Of a stretch of 16,359 bases of DNA, positions 14,687-16,359 are shown piece after piece. The notes under the pieces were generated by a model. The model was not told the DNA's origin. It did not search any database and worked only from the letters and a program-made list of their open reading frames with translations. Made by a program: the position numbers and the translations under genes. The stretch is from Anaerolineales bacterium (GTDB taxonomy: Bacteria > Chloroflexota > Anaerolineae > 4572-78 > NAK82), in NCBI GenBank assembly GCA_024643945.1, contig JAHELX010000067.1:1-16359 (forward strand), written 5' to 3'. Position 1 is the first letter of the stretch. Each line of letters opens with the position of its first letter.

Positions 14687-14923
14687 GATATGCCTCCCGT
14701 AAAATGCGGATTCTCTCTCCATAATAATATATATGAATTTTCAAATATCTCTCTAACCGTTTTCAAAGTTTATCCAAACGGGTCTCAAACTTTAGTATGA
14801 TACAATTTTTCACAAGTTAGTATTAGCGCATCGTTTTGGCGCAGAATCAGGATCTCAACGGACCGCACCTTAAGAATTTAGACAGTGAGAGGGGCCATTT
14901 GCATCGGCCAGGGAGGTAACCCT
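14687..14923. other. divergent intergenic region between the acetyltransferase and the surface-protein gene
   Basis: An AT-rich spacer with no coding frame I would support. On the plus strand TGATACAAT (14798-14806) looks like an extended -10 without a matching -35, giving a leader of about 110 nt to the 14924 start. Small inverted repeats in that leader (GCGC...GCGC near 14826, GGCC...GGCC near 14894) do not match a riboswitch I know. Confidence 0.4.
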
Positions 14924-16359
14924 ATGTTCAGGTCTCGGGTAATCAAGCACAGCAGCAGAGCCAATCATTCTTCAAGAAAGACAGCCCGGATCCGGCGCTT
15001 CAAATGGCCCCACTTAATTGGGCTATTCATCATTCAACTCGCCTTCGTCTCCCTTTTCAGTTTGCTTTTTGTGCAAGCAACGCCGGCATACGCACTACCG
15101 GGAGGCTTCGATGCGGCAATAGGCCAGAAAGACCCGGCACGACTTGCGCCGCCGCAGCAAGAGGGTGACACCACATTGAATGTGGTCATACTCAGCTCGC
15201 CGTACGCCACCCTGGATAGCAATGATCCTACGGGCAGCAGCAGTAATGTACCCCAGGTGTTTGTCATCGAGGCCGCCGTTACTAACACTGGGCTTTACCC
15301 TGCCAGGGAGGTGGTCGTTACCCTCGACTATCAAGAAGATGCGCTCAATGGCTGGGTGCTCTTGCCAGGCGAAGAGCCGACCCGAGCTATTGACGAGTTG
15401 GCGCCTGGTCAAGTCCATTATAGCTACTGGTTCGTTCGCTACCCGGCCGAGCCGGCAGGAGCCAGTCACCAATATACAGTCACGGCAGTGGCAACCAATG
15501 CCAGCCAGGTTGCGACCTCCGATAACTTTTATGGAAATCCCGTTGAAGATGAGACAGTCCAGATCGGAGAAGCCCTGAGCACGGGCAATTCAGGGCTGGT
15601 GCAAAGCAGTGCTGATATTGTAGTAGGTGTTGCCTTCACCGTCACCGAAGTATATGACCTGGGCGTCAATCCCAATGATGTTATTTTCGGACCGGTGGGC
15701 AACACCGACTTTGATCCCAGCGCTTATCGCCTGCTGGCTTCTGAGGTTACCTTTTACAACGCCGCTCAGACGCCGCAAGGAACTTTCGCCGATCGTGTTT
15801 ATATTCCCTCGTCCCAGTTTCCCAGTGCTGCTGCGACGGCCCGGGTCACTTACACCTTCATTGCGCTGAGGCCAACCAATACCCGGGTTTGCTCGTACAC
15901 CGATGTTGGTTTTAGTAGTACGCGCAAGTATGACAAGTCCTTCTGCCAGGCGACTACAACGGTACCGGTCGAAGGCACGCTTAGCCTCTCCCTCGACAAA
16001 CAAGTGAGCAGTGTCACCACTCAGCAAGGCCAATCACTCACTTATAGCATCCACTATACCAACACCGGTGACATGCCCATCCAATATGCATGGATTTGGG
16101 ACGATGTGTTGACCGATGCCCTATCCATCCTGCCTTCGTCTATTGACCCCGCCGGTGACCCAGGCGAAACCAATGAGGGCCGTGTGGCCTGGAATCTGGG
16201 CAGCATACCGCAAGCAGGCGAGACCCGTAGTTCTGGCACGCTCACCTTCAACGTCCTGGTCGACGGCAACGGCCAGGATGTGGGGGATGGCGTGCGCCTG
16301 GTCAACCACGCCTATTTTGGCATCAATTCAGGCAGCCTGCCCCATAGTCCGGCCTTAAC
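14924..16359 (+). CDS. large secreted/surface protein with DUF11-type repeat, 3' end beyond window
   Basis: A frame open from ATG 14924 to the window end (478 codons, incomplete). GGGAGGT precedes the ATG by 7 bases. Residues 1-30 are unusually basic, a hydrophobic segment follows at about 31-50 and QATPAYA ends at 57, a plausible signal-peptidase I site (AYA-LP). The mature part is Ser/Thr/Asn-rich beta-type sequence. About 352-470 match the DUF11 pattern (LDKQVSSVTTQQGQSLTYSIHYTNTGD... VAWNLGSIPQAGETRSSGTLTF), an Ig-like repeat common in exported proteins. An earlier segment (about 85-200) has a similar 'VTNTG ... LAPGQ' layout and may be a CARDB-like or related domain. It probably acts at the cell surface in adhesion or structure. 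Confidence 0.85.
   Translation, partial: MFRSRVIKHSSRANHSSRKTARIRRFKWPHLIGLFIIQLAFVSLFSLLFVQATPAYALPGGFDAAIGQKDPARLAPPQQEGDTTLNVVILSSPYATLDSNDPTGSSSNVPQVFVIEAAVTNTGLYPAREVVVTLDYQEDALNGWVLLPGEEPTRAIDELAPGQVHYSYWFVRYPAEPAGASHQYTVTAVATNASQVATSDNFYGNPVEDETVQIGEALSTGNSGLVQSSADIVVGVAFTVTEVYDLGVNPNDVIFGPVGNTDFDPSAYRLLASEVTFYNAAQTPQGTFADRVYIPSSQFPSAAATARVTYTFIALRPTNTRVCSYTDVGFSSTRKYDKSFCQATTTVPVEGTLSLSLDKQVSSVTTQQGQSLTYSIHYTNTGDMPIQYAWIWDDVLTDALSILPSSIDPAGDPGETNEGRVAWNLGSIPQAGETRSSGTLTFNVLVDGNGQDVGDGVRLVNHAYFGINSGSLPHSPAL

Overview
The window is high-GC, gene-dense bacterial chromosome and looks most like Chloroflexota (Anaerolineae-type). That placement is inferred from style and was not searched: stacked-GAF histidine kinases, receiver-BTAD regulators, DUF11-type surface proteins, a four-helix-bundle (S23/IVP) gene and intergenic heptamer arrays of the (A/G)CGT(A/G)AA type. 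There are no tRNA, rRNA or CRISPR loci and no complete insertion sequence.

Layout. (1) 19-3755, plus strand: a tight run with a small membrane protein, a soluble Ser/Thr kinase, a SAM hydrolase (DUF62), an unrecognised coiled-coil protein and murA. The MurA has Asp in place of the usual catalytic-loop Cys. (2) 3756-4293: a gene-free stretch with a near-consensus promoter and, about 300 nt downstream, a strong intrinsic terminator. It is either an unrecognised small RNA or a long attenuated leader. (3) 4294-9794: a signalling operon with an MBL-fold hydrolase, a four-GAF histidine kinase, a single-domain receiver and a receiver-winged helix-BTAD regulator, closed by a terminator. (4) 9841-13296: a promoter and T-box leader, then a DapA-superfamily aldolase that resembles 4-hydroxy-2-oxoglutarate aldolase, a four-helix-bundle gene and serS. 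The T-box Stem I is interrupted by a ~190-bp palindromic element with TCTGAAAAGT inverted ends. (5) 13323-13475: tandem 42-bp palindromic repeats after serS. (6) 13529-14686, minus strand: an orphan helical protein and a GNAT acetyltransferase. (7) 14924-end, plus strand: the N-terminal 478 codons of a secreted DUF11-type surface protein that runs off the window.

How it works together. The T-box has a UGGC acceptor bulge, which suits a tRNA with discriminator G, and a specifier loop readable as UCC. With serS downstream, tRNA-Ser sensing is the best reading, so an aldolase that may make glyoxylate would share serine-starvation control with serS. The four-helix-bundle gene sits between inverted heptamer arrays inserted between its two neighbours. 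A second array pair of the same design, without a gene, sits between the two response regulators. These arrays, the split T-box and the 3775-4127 RNA candidate are the parts most worth follow-up.
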